64,000 nucleotides of DNA. It comes from Coprinopsis marcescibilis. Lineage: Eukaryota; Basidiomycota; Agaricomycetes; Agaricales; Psathyrellaceae. Position 1 is the first letter of the stretch, and each line of letters begins with the position of its first letter. The position numbers and the translations under genes are program-made. The stretch covers positions 248,001 to 312,000 of the forward strand of contig ML210155.1 of assembly GCA_004369085.1 (NCBI GenBank), given 5' to 3'. Positions 1-10,188 of this stretch are shown in pieces. The notes under the pieces were generated by a model that saw only the letters and a program-made list of their open reading frames with translations, did not search any database and was not told the DNA's origin.

Positions 1-1138
1 GAGGGTGTACACATGTAATATGGACAGCGGTTCGCAGTGTGCATGTCATCGCTAAATCAAGTGTACACCACATGCGAAGAATTCTCTTCGGTGGATGAAC
101 GACATCGCTAGTTCAATCATCCAACATGCCGATATCGTCGTGAGCAGAATGTGCTACCCAAGGAGTGCTGTCAACCCTTCTATTCATTGCTTCGGCTATC
201 CTATTGTTGCTCGAACATCCTTTTCAGGGTTCCGAGGGCGAAGAAGGCAACTGTGGGTGTCATAGAATAAAAACGTTATTGTCTTTCTGTTCAAGCTTGG
301 CTGCCACAGCCTCTACCGTGACCAGTGCTGCGGCGTCTGAATCTGGCGATCAGGCACTGTACGTTGCTGAGGGGCGCTAAAGCGGAAAGTTGACACCCGT
401 GATCGATGTTCAACTCTATTAGTATTAACCAGCCCCGACCCGAGCACGGACACGGACAAAGTCCCTATCACGGAGACATGTCTTCTACCAATCTCAAACA
501 TACCTGGATGTGAACTCGGGCATCCCTCGGCCCAATGTGGGAAACCACTGCTCCGCCGAGTTGAGGTTTTACAAAAAGAAAATGATAATCTTTTGAGAGC
601 CATACCAACTGGAAGTTGATTGGAGGACAACCGCAATTCTTGATGATAGGGCGGATAGATAGATGGCCGTGTGGACAAATCAATTCACTTTTTTTACAAG
701 TCACTTGAAAAAGGTTAACTGGAGACATACATCACTCCCCTATTTCAGGCCTTTACGCGCCCGTGTTCGGATCCATTGCGGATGTTCTTATCAGGCTCAA
801 CATACACATATCATAGTATCTGAAGTCAAACACATTGGATTGCTACTAAACACGGTTGATTCGTGTGGAAGATTAAGCTACTACAGATCTAGTATAATAA
901 GAAGGCTAAGATGCTTTTGTCGGCTATGTAATGCAACAATGTTAGTGTCACGGATGCTAATCATGAGAGAGAAAGGTGATTGAAACTTGAGTGCTAGAGA
1001 AAGTCCAGTGATGCGTGTACGTTTCCGTCAGAAGAGCCGTAAAATGTCATCAAGTCATAGAAAGGAGAATGAAAAGGAAAAGTTCGTCGTTCGTCGTAAA
1101 TGGCATCTCAGATGCGCATCGACACAACCCATGGGAGC
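1..1138. other. Intergenic, no recognised gene
   Basis: Several short open frames on both strands, none with a recognisable domain, a convincing start context or intron-linked continuation. It lies downstream of the CBM19-like gene that ends at 1139. I see nothing firm here. Confidence 0.5.
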
Positions 1139-2255
1139 TTAATAGGCAGCCTTGGTAGGAGCAACCGAGTCGAAGGTGAAAGTGGGAGCACCGCCATTGT
1201 TGATGCTGGATGCAGATGGGCCAGCAGTGGATGATGCGGGTGCAGGGGCAGCAGTGAGCTTGATGACGGTGGCTGCAGGAGCAGAGCTCGATGCTGGGGC
1301 AGAGGAAGCGACTGATCCTGAGCTGGAAATTGTGCTAGAAGCAGCGCTGGAAACGGAAGCGGATGCAGAGGAGACGGTGGCTGAAGGAGCGGGGGCTGAG
1401 GATGCCCCGGAAGATGAAGCAGGTGCACCGGTAGGGGCAGGTAGACTTCCCGAAGCTACTCCACAGTCGGTGGGGGTGGCAAATACAGTCGAAACGACAG
1501 TGACCGTGACGATGCCATTGGATCCAACGACGACGGTGGGGGTGGAGATGGGGGCAGATTCAGTGATTGACGGTGCGGATTCTACTCCGCTGGAAGAGGG
1601 AGAAGGAGCGTCGGTTTCAGGGCCAGGAAGGGTGGTGAGAGTGACGGGTGAAGGAGTGGCTTGGCGGCGATACTGGTATCGTCCACCGGACGCTGAGCCA
1701 CCATTGTTGGGAGTAGCGGCACCTTCTGCGGAAGGTTCGGCGTCACAGAATGGAAGATCATCGTCTCCATCATCAGCTGGCGCATCACCTCTGATTCCGC
1801 CAGTGACGCCAGCGTTCTCAAACCGGGCAAGAGTCGCCTCTTGAGTGTCACAAACGAGGCTGGTTCCGCGAGAATTGATGAGGGGCACGGCATAGCATCG
1901 GAGGCCAGTGGCACAGGGTTGGACAACCCATCGTCCGTTGACACACTGCGCAAATCCGCCTTCAATGCAGGAGACTTGTCCGACTAAGAAGTAGAAAGTT
2001 AGAAATTGAACAGGAAAGGGACTGTTAATTGTATGACATACGTTCGCATGAGTCAGTAACCTGGATGCCGGTAAATCTGGTGTTCATTTTCTGCGCATCA
2101 AGCGCATTCCTAGCAACATCGGTGGTCGCAGAGCCTGCGGCTGGTGCACTAGATCCGTGGCCTTCGTGGCGAGCAAACAAAGTAGGGGCCGATCGGACAG
2201 GGGCAAGGGTGGCAAGGAGAGCAAAGGCAATGAAGCTGGTCGACAACTTGAACAT
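1139..2255 (-). CDS. Secreted CBM19-like protein with long Ser/Ala/Thr-rich tail (paralog A)
   Basis: Predicted extracellular or wall-associated protein of about 352 aa. Two exons: 2042-2255 and 1139-1983, joined by a 58-nt GT-AG intron; phases agree. Residues 1-22 form a signal peptide (hydrophobic core LSTSFIAFALLATLAPV, cut after RSA). Around residues 68-115 there is a six-cysteine block (SCIEGGFAQCVNGRW, then QPCATGLRCYAVPL, then a final Cys before DT) that matches the carbohydrate-binding CBM19 pattern seen in fungal secreted proteins. The remaining two thirds is low-complexity Ser/Ala/Thr/Pro, a likely O-glycosylated stalk. The family is associated with chitin binding; binding here is inferred. 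Paralog B at 5620-6420 has the same layout. No enzymatic domain is visible. An open frame on the opposite strand is a composition shadow. Confidence 0.82.
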
Positions 2256-2886
2256 CTTGAAGATATTAAACGTTGAGTAGGTCGTTAATTGAGGGGTAGA
2301 TGTTGTTAAAATGTGAAGAAGTTAGAACTCTTGAAGGCGCCCGGCCAGAAGAAATGTGAAGTAGATGGAAAGTGAAGAGAACACTGGAAGAGAAGCTAAA
2401 GGAATACTGGGGCTTAACGACATAAGCTGGGTAGTTTATATATTAGTTCCCGAGCCACAACAATAGAGAATTCCCAATGTCCTTGACATCCATTGTGTCT
2501 CGGTGTCGCTGGTTGCTGGCCAGCTGGCCAAAACTGCCGCCATTGTTCTTTGGTTGCCAAACAAGGAAACTCAATGCCGCTCTCCAAGCGAGGCCAAACA
2601 AAAGACACACACAAACTCCGACAAATTCCCGCCGCCGCGGCAAGGCACAATGTCACCGCCACACACTCTTCCGTGACATGATTTCGAGTCATTGATGAAA
2701 TTGTTTTCTATTGTTTCGTAACCTCGACTACAGCACCTGAAGTGAACAACACCCGTAGCATAGTGCGCATTAGTACTCTGAAGTGTGCCAAACATGCTAC
2801 ATATGTTGTCGTTTTCGATAGTGATTTGATGGTGAGCTCTTTATGTTCTGTCGTAAGGTCGAAAGAGGGTGCAATCTATTTTGGTG
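2256..2886. promoter_or_regulatory. Upstream region of CBM19-like paralog A
   Basis: Carries a TATA-like run at about 2434-2446 (minus-strand AATATATAAACTAC), some 180 bp upstream of the ATG at 2255. No other gene was recognised between it and the 3' end of the Rossmann gene at 2887. Confidence 0.45.
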
Positions 2887-4252
2887 TCACTCCTTTGAAA
2901 ATGCATCAACTTCCGGGCGAATACTATCAAGCATATCTTGTGTGGTCTTTGAGGGCTTCCAGCCAAGGCTCCTGGATCGGATGCCCCTGCAGCGCGAGTT
3001 CGAGCCAAGATAATTAGATCCCTACAAGAGGTGTTATCAAGGTGTATTACTGTATCAGAACGACACCACGCACCTCAAAGTACTTGTCAATTTCCTCCTT
3101 CGTAAATGTTGTTGGTTCGTCGCTCTTGGAGATACCAAGTGCTACAAACACCTCGGCAATCCGCTTGGAGATTTGGTAAAGTGTGTGTTCACCGCTCTCT
3201 CCAAAGTAGAAGCCTTCGCGACCATGGCCAACGGCGTCTGGTTTTGCTCGAATAGCGTTGAAGAGATAGATGTAGAGGTCAGCAACTGAGAGGGAGTGAT
3301 TTTTTAGTTCTTGGATGCTACGAAAACATAATCAATGACCAAATCTGACCTTCCTCAATATTGACATTGGGCCAGATGTTCAGTCCTTTGCCAACCATCC
3401 CTGCCTCACCTCGAGACAGGCTCGCCTTGATCAAGGATGGGATCTGAATTGAATGGGAATTGGCAATACCGAGGTTGACCAACTTGTTCCGCGCAATTCC
3501 GTAGATGGTAGATGGAAGGACAATATAAGTTTTGACATAACCTGCAGACGATGAATGGCACGATTACAACCGGAACGCGCAATAGCTCACCTGCTTTGTC
3601 CGCATTGACCAATTCCAGATCGACGTTTCTGTGGATCTGGGTTGGAGCAAGAGCCTCTATTTGGTCTGGATTGGAATCATCATAAATGGTGTCTGTTGGG
3701 TGCAGTCCTTTCGCGTCGTCAGTGAGGACACCTGTTCCAGACTACACATACGTTAGATGCCTATCGGATTGACAAAGAAACGATATACCCACCGTGTGAA
3801 TGAAGATCGGTGCCACTTTGGTTTCTTCAAAGCGTTTCTTCAACCCGCGTAGGGTGGCTGTAACTGCTTCAAAGTCATCCGCATTCGCCTAATTATCAAA
3901 ATGAGCTGCATTGCAACCAACACATTTCTGAGGCGTGGTGATAGGACTCACAGTGGCAATCACTACGTCAGAGTTGCGTGCCAGTTTCTCGACCAGTGCT
4001 TCGTCAGAATGAGAACCGACAACAACGCCAACGCCAAGCTTTTGAAGCTTTTCTGCTCGTTCGGGGGAACGAACGATGGCGATGATGTTAAAAGTAGGAA
4101 AATCGGGGTGATCGATGAGTCTGGCAAGGACGGAGCCTCCGATGTAGCCTGCAAATCGGGTGTCATTATTAGTTTCAACTCAAAAGGTGTCATGCAGGAG
4201 GAAACTCGCCCGTGGCACCAGTGAAGAGAATGTTTATCTTTGCAGAGGACAT
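2887..4252 (-). CDS. NAD(P)-binding Rossmann protein (atypical extended SDR / epimerase-like)
   Basis: Protein of about 341 aa from seven exons: 4210-4252, 3952-4148, 3793-3888, 3591-3741, 3350-3541, 3074-3285 and 2887-3021; all phases agree. The N-terminus holds the nucleotide-binding loop TGATGYIGG, split by the first intron. Further family features are a conserved valine-rich strand ending in IATANADD, an HTSGTGVL segment, and the C-terminal SNSRCRG...LGWKP block typical of fungal epimerase-like proteins. No YxxxK motif was found, so it belongs with the atypical NmrA/epimerase-like group; its substrate cannot be told from sequence. The first intron (4149-4209) uses a GC donor (GCGAGT), the only choice that rebuilds the glycine loop in frame. 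Probably cytosolic, with no signal peptide. The last exon was found by splicing past a TAA that lies inside intron 3022-3073. Confidence 0.87.
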
Positions 4253-5619
4253 GGTGTTGGAAAGAAGTGTTCTGGAGACATTGGCGTTGTCAGCCACTTT
4301 ATATGGCCTGGATTTTTCATCCAGACGTCATCCGTTCGGGATAGTTTCGGTGTCCATAAATACGCTGCTGAGTGAACACCTTCAATATGACGCAAGAGCC
4401 TGACAAGGACTCCATCAACGGGCTAAACCAGCACCCGTTCGCAGAGCGCGAGGAGGCGAGGTCTATGCCAAGCCTGACAATGTTGAACGTTGAACGCCTG
4501 CACTGGGCACCTCGGCGTAGACAAAAATATCACCATTAGTAAGACCGGACTGAGCAATCAAAAGAAAAGAAGACGGAAGACAAGAACTTGGTTGGAATAG
4601 GTTGATTCGAAATGTGAGAACTTTGGAAAGCGTTTCAGAAAGAAATGCGTAGCATTGTCCACTTATCAAGTTTATGTTATTTTCGCCAGCCAGATCTCCC
4701 CGCCACAGCTGCTTCATACTGTCGATTCGGTCTCGTGCATAAGCTCATGCAAATAGAGCTCGTACTGATATTTGTCGCAGCTTTGTCGAATGCGAACCGG
4801 TGAAAGTTGCCGCGGTCTTCTTCGCCCAATATGAATAACCAGAAGACATACCCAAATGTACTTGTCACAAGAGTCAGTCATGAACGTTGAACGCTACATA
4901 TGTAGCTCCTAGCTCAGCGGACCTTCTTCGAAGAGAAGGGCCGATCTAGCCAGTGTATCAGCCTAGAGGATGATGTCCGCTGTATGGACCCCTTTCGCGT
5001 CATGGGAAGGTAGCAGATTACGAGGTCAACGAACACGAAATTCCAGAACAGCTCCGGAACATTGTAATGGCTGTCAAGATACCGAGTACTCAACGTGACT
5101 TTCAAAGCAGCGAGGCCCCTTTCCGAGGATTCTGACTTCCCCCAAAAACTGTAGCGACGCTAGATGGCATGTTTTCAAGAGCCTAATTGTTTAGAAATGT
5201 TACTCTGGAAAGACCTGTCAGATGGACATTCAGAATAGGATTGAGAATATGAGCACACCTTTTGCATATTGCGTCCTTGCGTTTCATATAGCAGACTTGT
5301 TGTTACGGTCTAATATATGCTCGACGTCCTGGAGGTACAACAGTGGGAGGAAGGCTGGCGGTCGGCTCTGGCTCTAATTCGCGCGGAGCGCGAAGTACCT
5401 CGGGATTTGCCACATTCCACTCAAGATGATCTTCCAGCGTCAACAGAATAACATGTAACGTTTAACGTTAATGCACAAACTGTCGAGTACAAGGTTACGA
5501 ATAATGCTACAGTGATAATGGGTGGACAAAGGTGAAGTGTGTGAGTATAATTGAATGTACTACAAGTGGAAATAAAATAATGGGATATGTTCATTGCAAG
5601 TCAGGTCCAACGAAAGCAT
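4253..5619. other. Intergenic, no recognised gene
   Basis: Promoter side of the Rossmann gene and the downstream side of CBM19-like paralog B. Short open frames only, including a 50-codon ATG frame near 4387-4539 with no known motif. Nothing else is supported. Confidence 0.45.
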
Positions 5620-6420
5620 TCAAGCCAATGCGGATGCTCCAGTGGGGCGAGGACCTGCAGTGGCCACAAGCCCAGACCGACTAGCGCCCTCAAGGATAGC
5701 AGAGGCAGACGCGCGGTCGATGGTTTCGGTCGCGGTGGATTCTCCAGCAAGGGTCACCGTCAGTGTCACAGTCGCCACTCCTCCTCGAGATGCAGAATCG
5801 GTAACCTCCGCGGGTGCTGAGCTCGTTTCAGCAGGGGCACTGATAGTGTTCGATGCAGAGCCATCGTCGCTAGCGGTGGCCGTTGGCAGCGCGGAGATTC
5901 TGCCACTTTCTGTTGCGGTCCCGTTGGTTCCTCCTGCCTCTCCAAGAACACCGCCAGAGACACCGCTTCCTTCAAAGACGGCAAGGGCGTTGGCAGGGGT
6001 GGTGCATTCAAGACCGGCACCTTGTTGGTCGAGTAGGGGGAGTGCAAAACATTGGGCATCCGTGCCACAAGGCTCGCGAAGGGTGTCCCAGGCACCATCG
6101 ACACATTTTGCGATCGAGTTCGCAACACAGGCGAATTCAAAAGTCGAAGCTATTTCGAAAAAGCGAAAGCGGTTTAGAAAAATTGAAACACAGTCCGGAA
6201 CGTAGTGGGACTCACCGTTACAAGCCACGGAACTGTTGAACGTCAAGTAGATCTTGTTGTACTCCTGGGCTAAGTTTCCGTTGGCAAGTAGAGTGGCCTG
6301 ATCCAAGGTCGAGTTGGTCGACCCTTCAGGGGTGGAAGTCGAGTTTGTACTGCCGACTGGTGCAGAGACTACAAGGCCTGCTGCGGAGAATGCCACGAAT
6401 AAGCTGGTGATGAATTGCAT
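5620..6420 (-). CDS. Secreted CBM19-like protein (paralog B)
   Basis: Second member of the CBM19-like pair, about 244 aa. Exons 6216-6420 and 5620-6149 with a 66-nt intron (GTGAGT...TAG) whose length is a multiple of three, so the unspliced reading also stays open; the splice sites and the loss of a family-foreign insert support removal. The signal peptide is residues 1-19 (FITSLFVAFSAAGLVV core). The cysteine block is VANSIAKCVDGAW, then EPCGTDAQCFALPL, then a closing Cys before TTPANA, followed by a Thr/Ser/Ala-rich tail. N-glycosylation sequons (NST, NGT, NSS) are frequent before and after the block. It is shorter than paralog A but has the same order of parts, consistent with local duplication. 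Probable extracellular carbohydrate-binding protein; the ligand is inferred. Confidence 0.8.
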   Translation of the reverse strand: MQFITSLFVAFSAAGLVVSAPVGSTNSTSTPEGSTNSTLDQATLLANGNLAQEYNKIYLTFNSSVACNGESHYVPDCVSIFLNRFRFFEIASTFEFACVANSIAKCVDGAWDTLREPCGTDAQCFALPLLDQQGAGLECTTPANALAVFEGSGVSGGVLGEAGGTNGTATESGRISALPTATASDDGSASNTISAPAETSSAPAEVTDSASRGGVATVTLTVTLAGESTATETIDRASASAILEGASRSGLVATAGPRPTGASALA

Positions 6421-7629
6421 TTTCGTTAGGACTGTCGTTAGGTGAATATTGATTCAAAGTAGGGTAAGGTGGGTTTTGAAGGGGGCGAAATTGTCCTGAC
6501 AATCCGAGATATAACCAAGCACCTGGCTTGAGAGCGTTGAGAAGTGGTAGAAAGTGAGATAAAAGGAGGAGAGGGACGAGACGTCTGTCGCTGAGCTGAA
6601 TACATGGCAGCTGGAAGGTCTTGTCCTTTTATACTTATACGGCCTTGACCTTTGTTGCCCTTCCGTGGCATATGGAGCTTGTATGGAGCTGTGGACTGGA
6701 ACAAAAGAAAATCAGCACCATTGACTCTAGAACTCCGAATCACCGCTCGCCGTTCGGTGCCAATACGGCGCCCGCAACAAGAGGTCTTGAGTTGCGCCGC
6801 GAATACGTTGTTAGAGAAGGTGCATAAATTGTTGCAACGACCTTTGACCTTCAAAGCGTAATGATATATCCTAGAGAGCTCCGCTGCGATCTTAACCGCA
6901 TGCATCTCTGTAGTCATTTCATTGGTTCTTGGTACCCGACAGAGCCGACAGCATGTCCCTTGCAACCTTGAACATGTCCTTCACGCCTCGCATCACAACG
7001 ACATAAATTCTAAAGACAAAAGAGAGCTTGTCAAGACTTTTTCCTTGGTGATTACAGACATTTGTAAGCGAGAATAAAAACATATGATAGGCAGCGAGGT
7101 TGTTTTAATGGTTGAATCCTGGCATGATTCGAGGCTCCACTGGCAGCATCGTAACCGTAGTTTACTGGCATGAAATAAAAACCATGTACATTGTTTGTTT
7201 GCTCCTAAATATCAAAGAAATGAATATCCTCGAATGCGATGCAATTGGTTTTTGAAGCGTACATGATGGACGAAAAGAAGGTCCCGACCCTCCGTGGCGA
7301 AGGTAAGGATAAATTGAAAGCTTGTATTCATCCAACAATGCCTAACTGTACAGATTAAGGAGTGTAAGTATGCACCTAATCATAATGTCATGCTACATCT
7401 AGGTATGTCACAGTGGCAATGCTCCTCGGGCAGGAAAAATGAAAGGCCCGCTTGCAATTACGCAAACTAGCACGCGTCTATGGAATTGATGCTCGGCGCT
7501 TAAGTATGGCAAGTGGGTCACAACGAAATCAACACAAGAACGAGGCACATCCGATTATCGGGAAAAGGATTGGGTATATACATATGAGAGGGAGGTGGCC
7601 ATGACATGGCTGCACACACTACGAGAAAA
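6421..7629. promoter_or_regulatory. Upstream region of CBM19-like paralog B and spacer
   Basis: A TATAAAAG box on the minus strand sits at about 6626-6633, some 205 bp upstream of the ATG at 6420. The rest, up to the serine hydrolase stop at 7630, holds no recognised gene. Confidence 0.4.
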
Positions 7630-9421
7630 CTAGTATTCGAGATTGGCATAAACAATCCTCTCGGCTTCCTCTACAACCTCCGCAGTCACAGGGTCGAGAG
7701 GAGGAACAATCTGACTGCCAAATACCAGGGCGATCCCTGTCTTTGGGTCGATAATGTACCACGTCCCTGCGAATCCAGACCCTACGGAATAAAGACATCA
7801 ACCAAATCGAACACAGCCGCAAGAGTAAATCTTGACTCACAGAAACCGGATCCCTTTGGCCTACCACCCCTCAAATCCTTCGTGGTCACGGCGAAGGTCG
7901 TGCTCCAGTTGGGGTTTTCAAAGTTAATGTTTGGAGATATGAGGTCCAATAACTGCTCGAGACCTAGAGTAACATCTGACTTTAATTGGGGCTTGAACAG
8001 TTCTTGAACAGTCTTTCGTTTCAGGACAGCGTTGCGGACATTTCTTCCAGCTACGATGAGATTGGAACAATTAGCCCCAGCTATATCTCATTCGATAGCG
8101 ACATACCTTCGATTTGCAACAGGTGACGGAGAATCGTAAGGTAATCCGGAAGAGTGCTATATGCACCAACCCCGCCCAATGTAACGCGGACTGGAAAGGG
8201 CAAGGGCTTGGTTAAAAAATGGGTCTTTGTGTTCAAAGAAGAAGAAAAATGACACTTGCCTTGTTCGGGGTAGCGCTGAATTACCGGCGCACGGTCCTCC
8301 CATCCAGATATCGACCCATCTGGGTTACGGAAATGGAGGTCAATCAACCTCGAATTTGTTTCCTCTGTCAAGCGGTAGCTGGTGTTAACACCAACGCTGG
8401 AGAATAGATTCTTCTGTCTGGAGACAGCCGTGAGCTCTAGCAACCTGTAAGATGCAGTAATTGAACGTACGCATACTCCTCCAAGGACTGGCCGGTCACC
8501 TTCTCGACGACAAGTCCAAGGACAGTGGTACTGTGTCCATATGTGACTGATTACCGGCCGGAATGAGAAATACATTCAAATTCGAGGTCTTAACATTCAT
8601 TACTCACATGCCGTACCAGGATGGGAGGCAACGGCAATCCCAGGGAATCCGAACTATACACCATGCTCAGAGTACAATTTTACATTCAACTCCAGCTCGG
8701 AACGCACCTTTAAAAGTTCAAGGAACTTTGAGTGACCTTCTCCCTCCGCGTACTTGTGCGTATACGGCACACTCGACTCATAGTTCTGTCGGGGTGGGCC
8801 AAGAAAATATGACAGTCCACTTGTGTGAGTGAGCAAATGCCAAACCGTAATAGGCTTCTTGACCGGCTCAAAGGTACTGGCCGGGTCGGTAACGTTGTGA
8901 AGCAGCACAACATTTTTGAACTCGGGGAAGAACTTGGACACCGGGGTGTCAAAGTTGAACTTGCCCTGTTCGACAAGCTGCAACACTGAGATCTGCCACA
9001 ACGCGTCAGGACTGCTTGTGCTGCACTCTGTATCGGCCACTGACTGATGTCAAAAGCCTGGTCATGCTCGCAAGCCAAAAGACACTGTCCGTAGTGGCAA
9101 CGGCGCTGTTGGGGTCTCCGTAGGTCTGGTTGCCTCCAGCATTCGCATACAACTGTTCATCGACATTGGAGACGGCGAGAACGAATCCTGGTAGTCGGTT
9201 GCTCTTCACTGTGTTGGCCTATCGCGCCCTCCTTAGATACACGCCAAACACGTCAAAGTCAACAGAATACAACTCACCACGAGGTCATCGAGGGCCTTTA
9301 AGCCCGCTGGGGATAACTTCGGAACTTTGCCATGACCAGAGCTGGAACTGGTAGCAAAGGAGGGCTCTAAAGCGCTGAACACCGTCGAGAAGAGAAGCAG
9401 TGCTACAGAAAGTTGCTTCAT
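7630..9421 (-). CDS. Secreted beta-lactamase-fold serine hydrolase, catalytic Lys replaced (SH1)
   Basis: About 442 aa from nine exons: 9278-9421, 9045-9218, 8708-8992, 8608-8653, 8471-8546, 8260-8417, 8107-8190, 7841-8050 and 7630-7781. Each exon has exactly the length of its counterpart in SH3 at 41434-43215. The signal peptide is residues 1-24. Family features: SxxK region FWLASMTRLL, HLLTHTSGLS, tyrosine motif TYGHST, and a C-terminal GSGFWSGFAGTWY block equivalent to the KTG strand. Class C beta-lactamase/penicillin-binding-like enzymes use the SxxK serine and lysine for acyl transfer. Here the lysine codon is AGG (9057-9059), giving SMTR, so activity is doubtful. The sixth intron (8191-8259) has a GC donor (AAG|GCAAGT) where SH2 and SH3 have GT. 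The frame is otherwise intact. It could still act as a binding protein. Confidence 0.9.
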
Positions 9422-9485
9422 GTGTGAAGTGAAACGATAAGGAGAAACGACTGGAGAGGGTGCGGGGAACTAATGAGTCGATATC

Positions 9486-9514
9486 GGATTAGTTACCAGG
9501 TTATATAGCCCTCG
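9486..9514 (-). promoter_or_regulatory. Core promoter block of SH1 with TATA box
   Basis: The minus strand reads GAGGGCTATATAACC then TGGTAACTAATCC, about 80 bp upstream of the SH1 ATG. A near-identical block precedes SH3 at about 41316-41345, so promoter and gene were duplicated together. Confidence 0.6.
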
Positions 9515-10188
9515 CGTCCACCTATGGTTAGCACTGAGTGCAGAACAACAATGTTTTCATAATTTCGCCACGTTGAGCTGTTTAGTCAGGAAGATTCTGT
9601 TCCAATAGTTTGCTTGATGACGGTATCTGCTGCGGGACTGCGCTCGCTGAGTAATTCCGACATACAAGATGAAACAGTGATCGATGGGCGCCAAAAGTCA
9701 CCAGGGTTTATGCACAAAGGGGCTTCGTACCGACGGGCGTGAGTAAAATGATTCCCCCTTTCCGCATTGCTAGCCTTGATCCTGAGGCGAACGGTTGACC
9801 GTTTAATCCAATTACCTCACATACACTTTGGTGTACAGGTGCTATCCACTCCAAGTATTAACATGAAACATGCACACAAGTCCTGCTCCTATTCAGCGTT
9901 CGAGTCGACCGTTCTGCTCAACAGTTAAATCCATTCACCGAAAGTCCCACCAAAACATTTCACGGTGTCACCTTAATTATGCATAAACTCATTGAAGAAT
10001 GAGGTGGTTGCCGGAATTGTTGCTAGGGAGTCGGAAACTTTTGGTAAGGTCAATGGCTTGACAGTAAATTCGTGCCAATGTCAGATGAGCAGATTTATTT
10101 ATGAAATATACTGATATACATGTTCATGTTCTTGATTATCTCTGGCCGGTGGTAATGTTAAATGTACAGTGCTACAGTATCTGACAGA
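9515..10188. other. Intergenic spacer
   Basis: Distal upstream region of SH1 and the 3' flank of the zinc-finger gene. No coding or repeat feature recognised. Confidence 0.4.

Noticed and set aside
1152..1844. Plus-strand 230-codon open frame opposite CBM19-like paralog A
   Set aside because: It is a shadow of the Ser/Ala-rich coding strand: low-complexity Glu/Gly/Ala-rich translation, no signal peptide, and the minus frame has a proper signal peptide, intron and cysteine motif.
7080..7160. tRNA-like GGTTGAATCCTGG segment
   Set aside because: No cloverleaf could be folded: acceptor and D arms are missing and no anticodon loop sits at the right distance.
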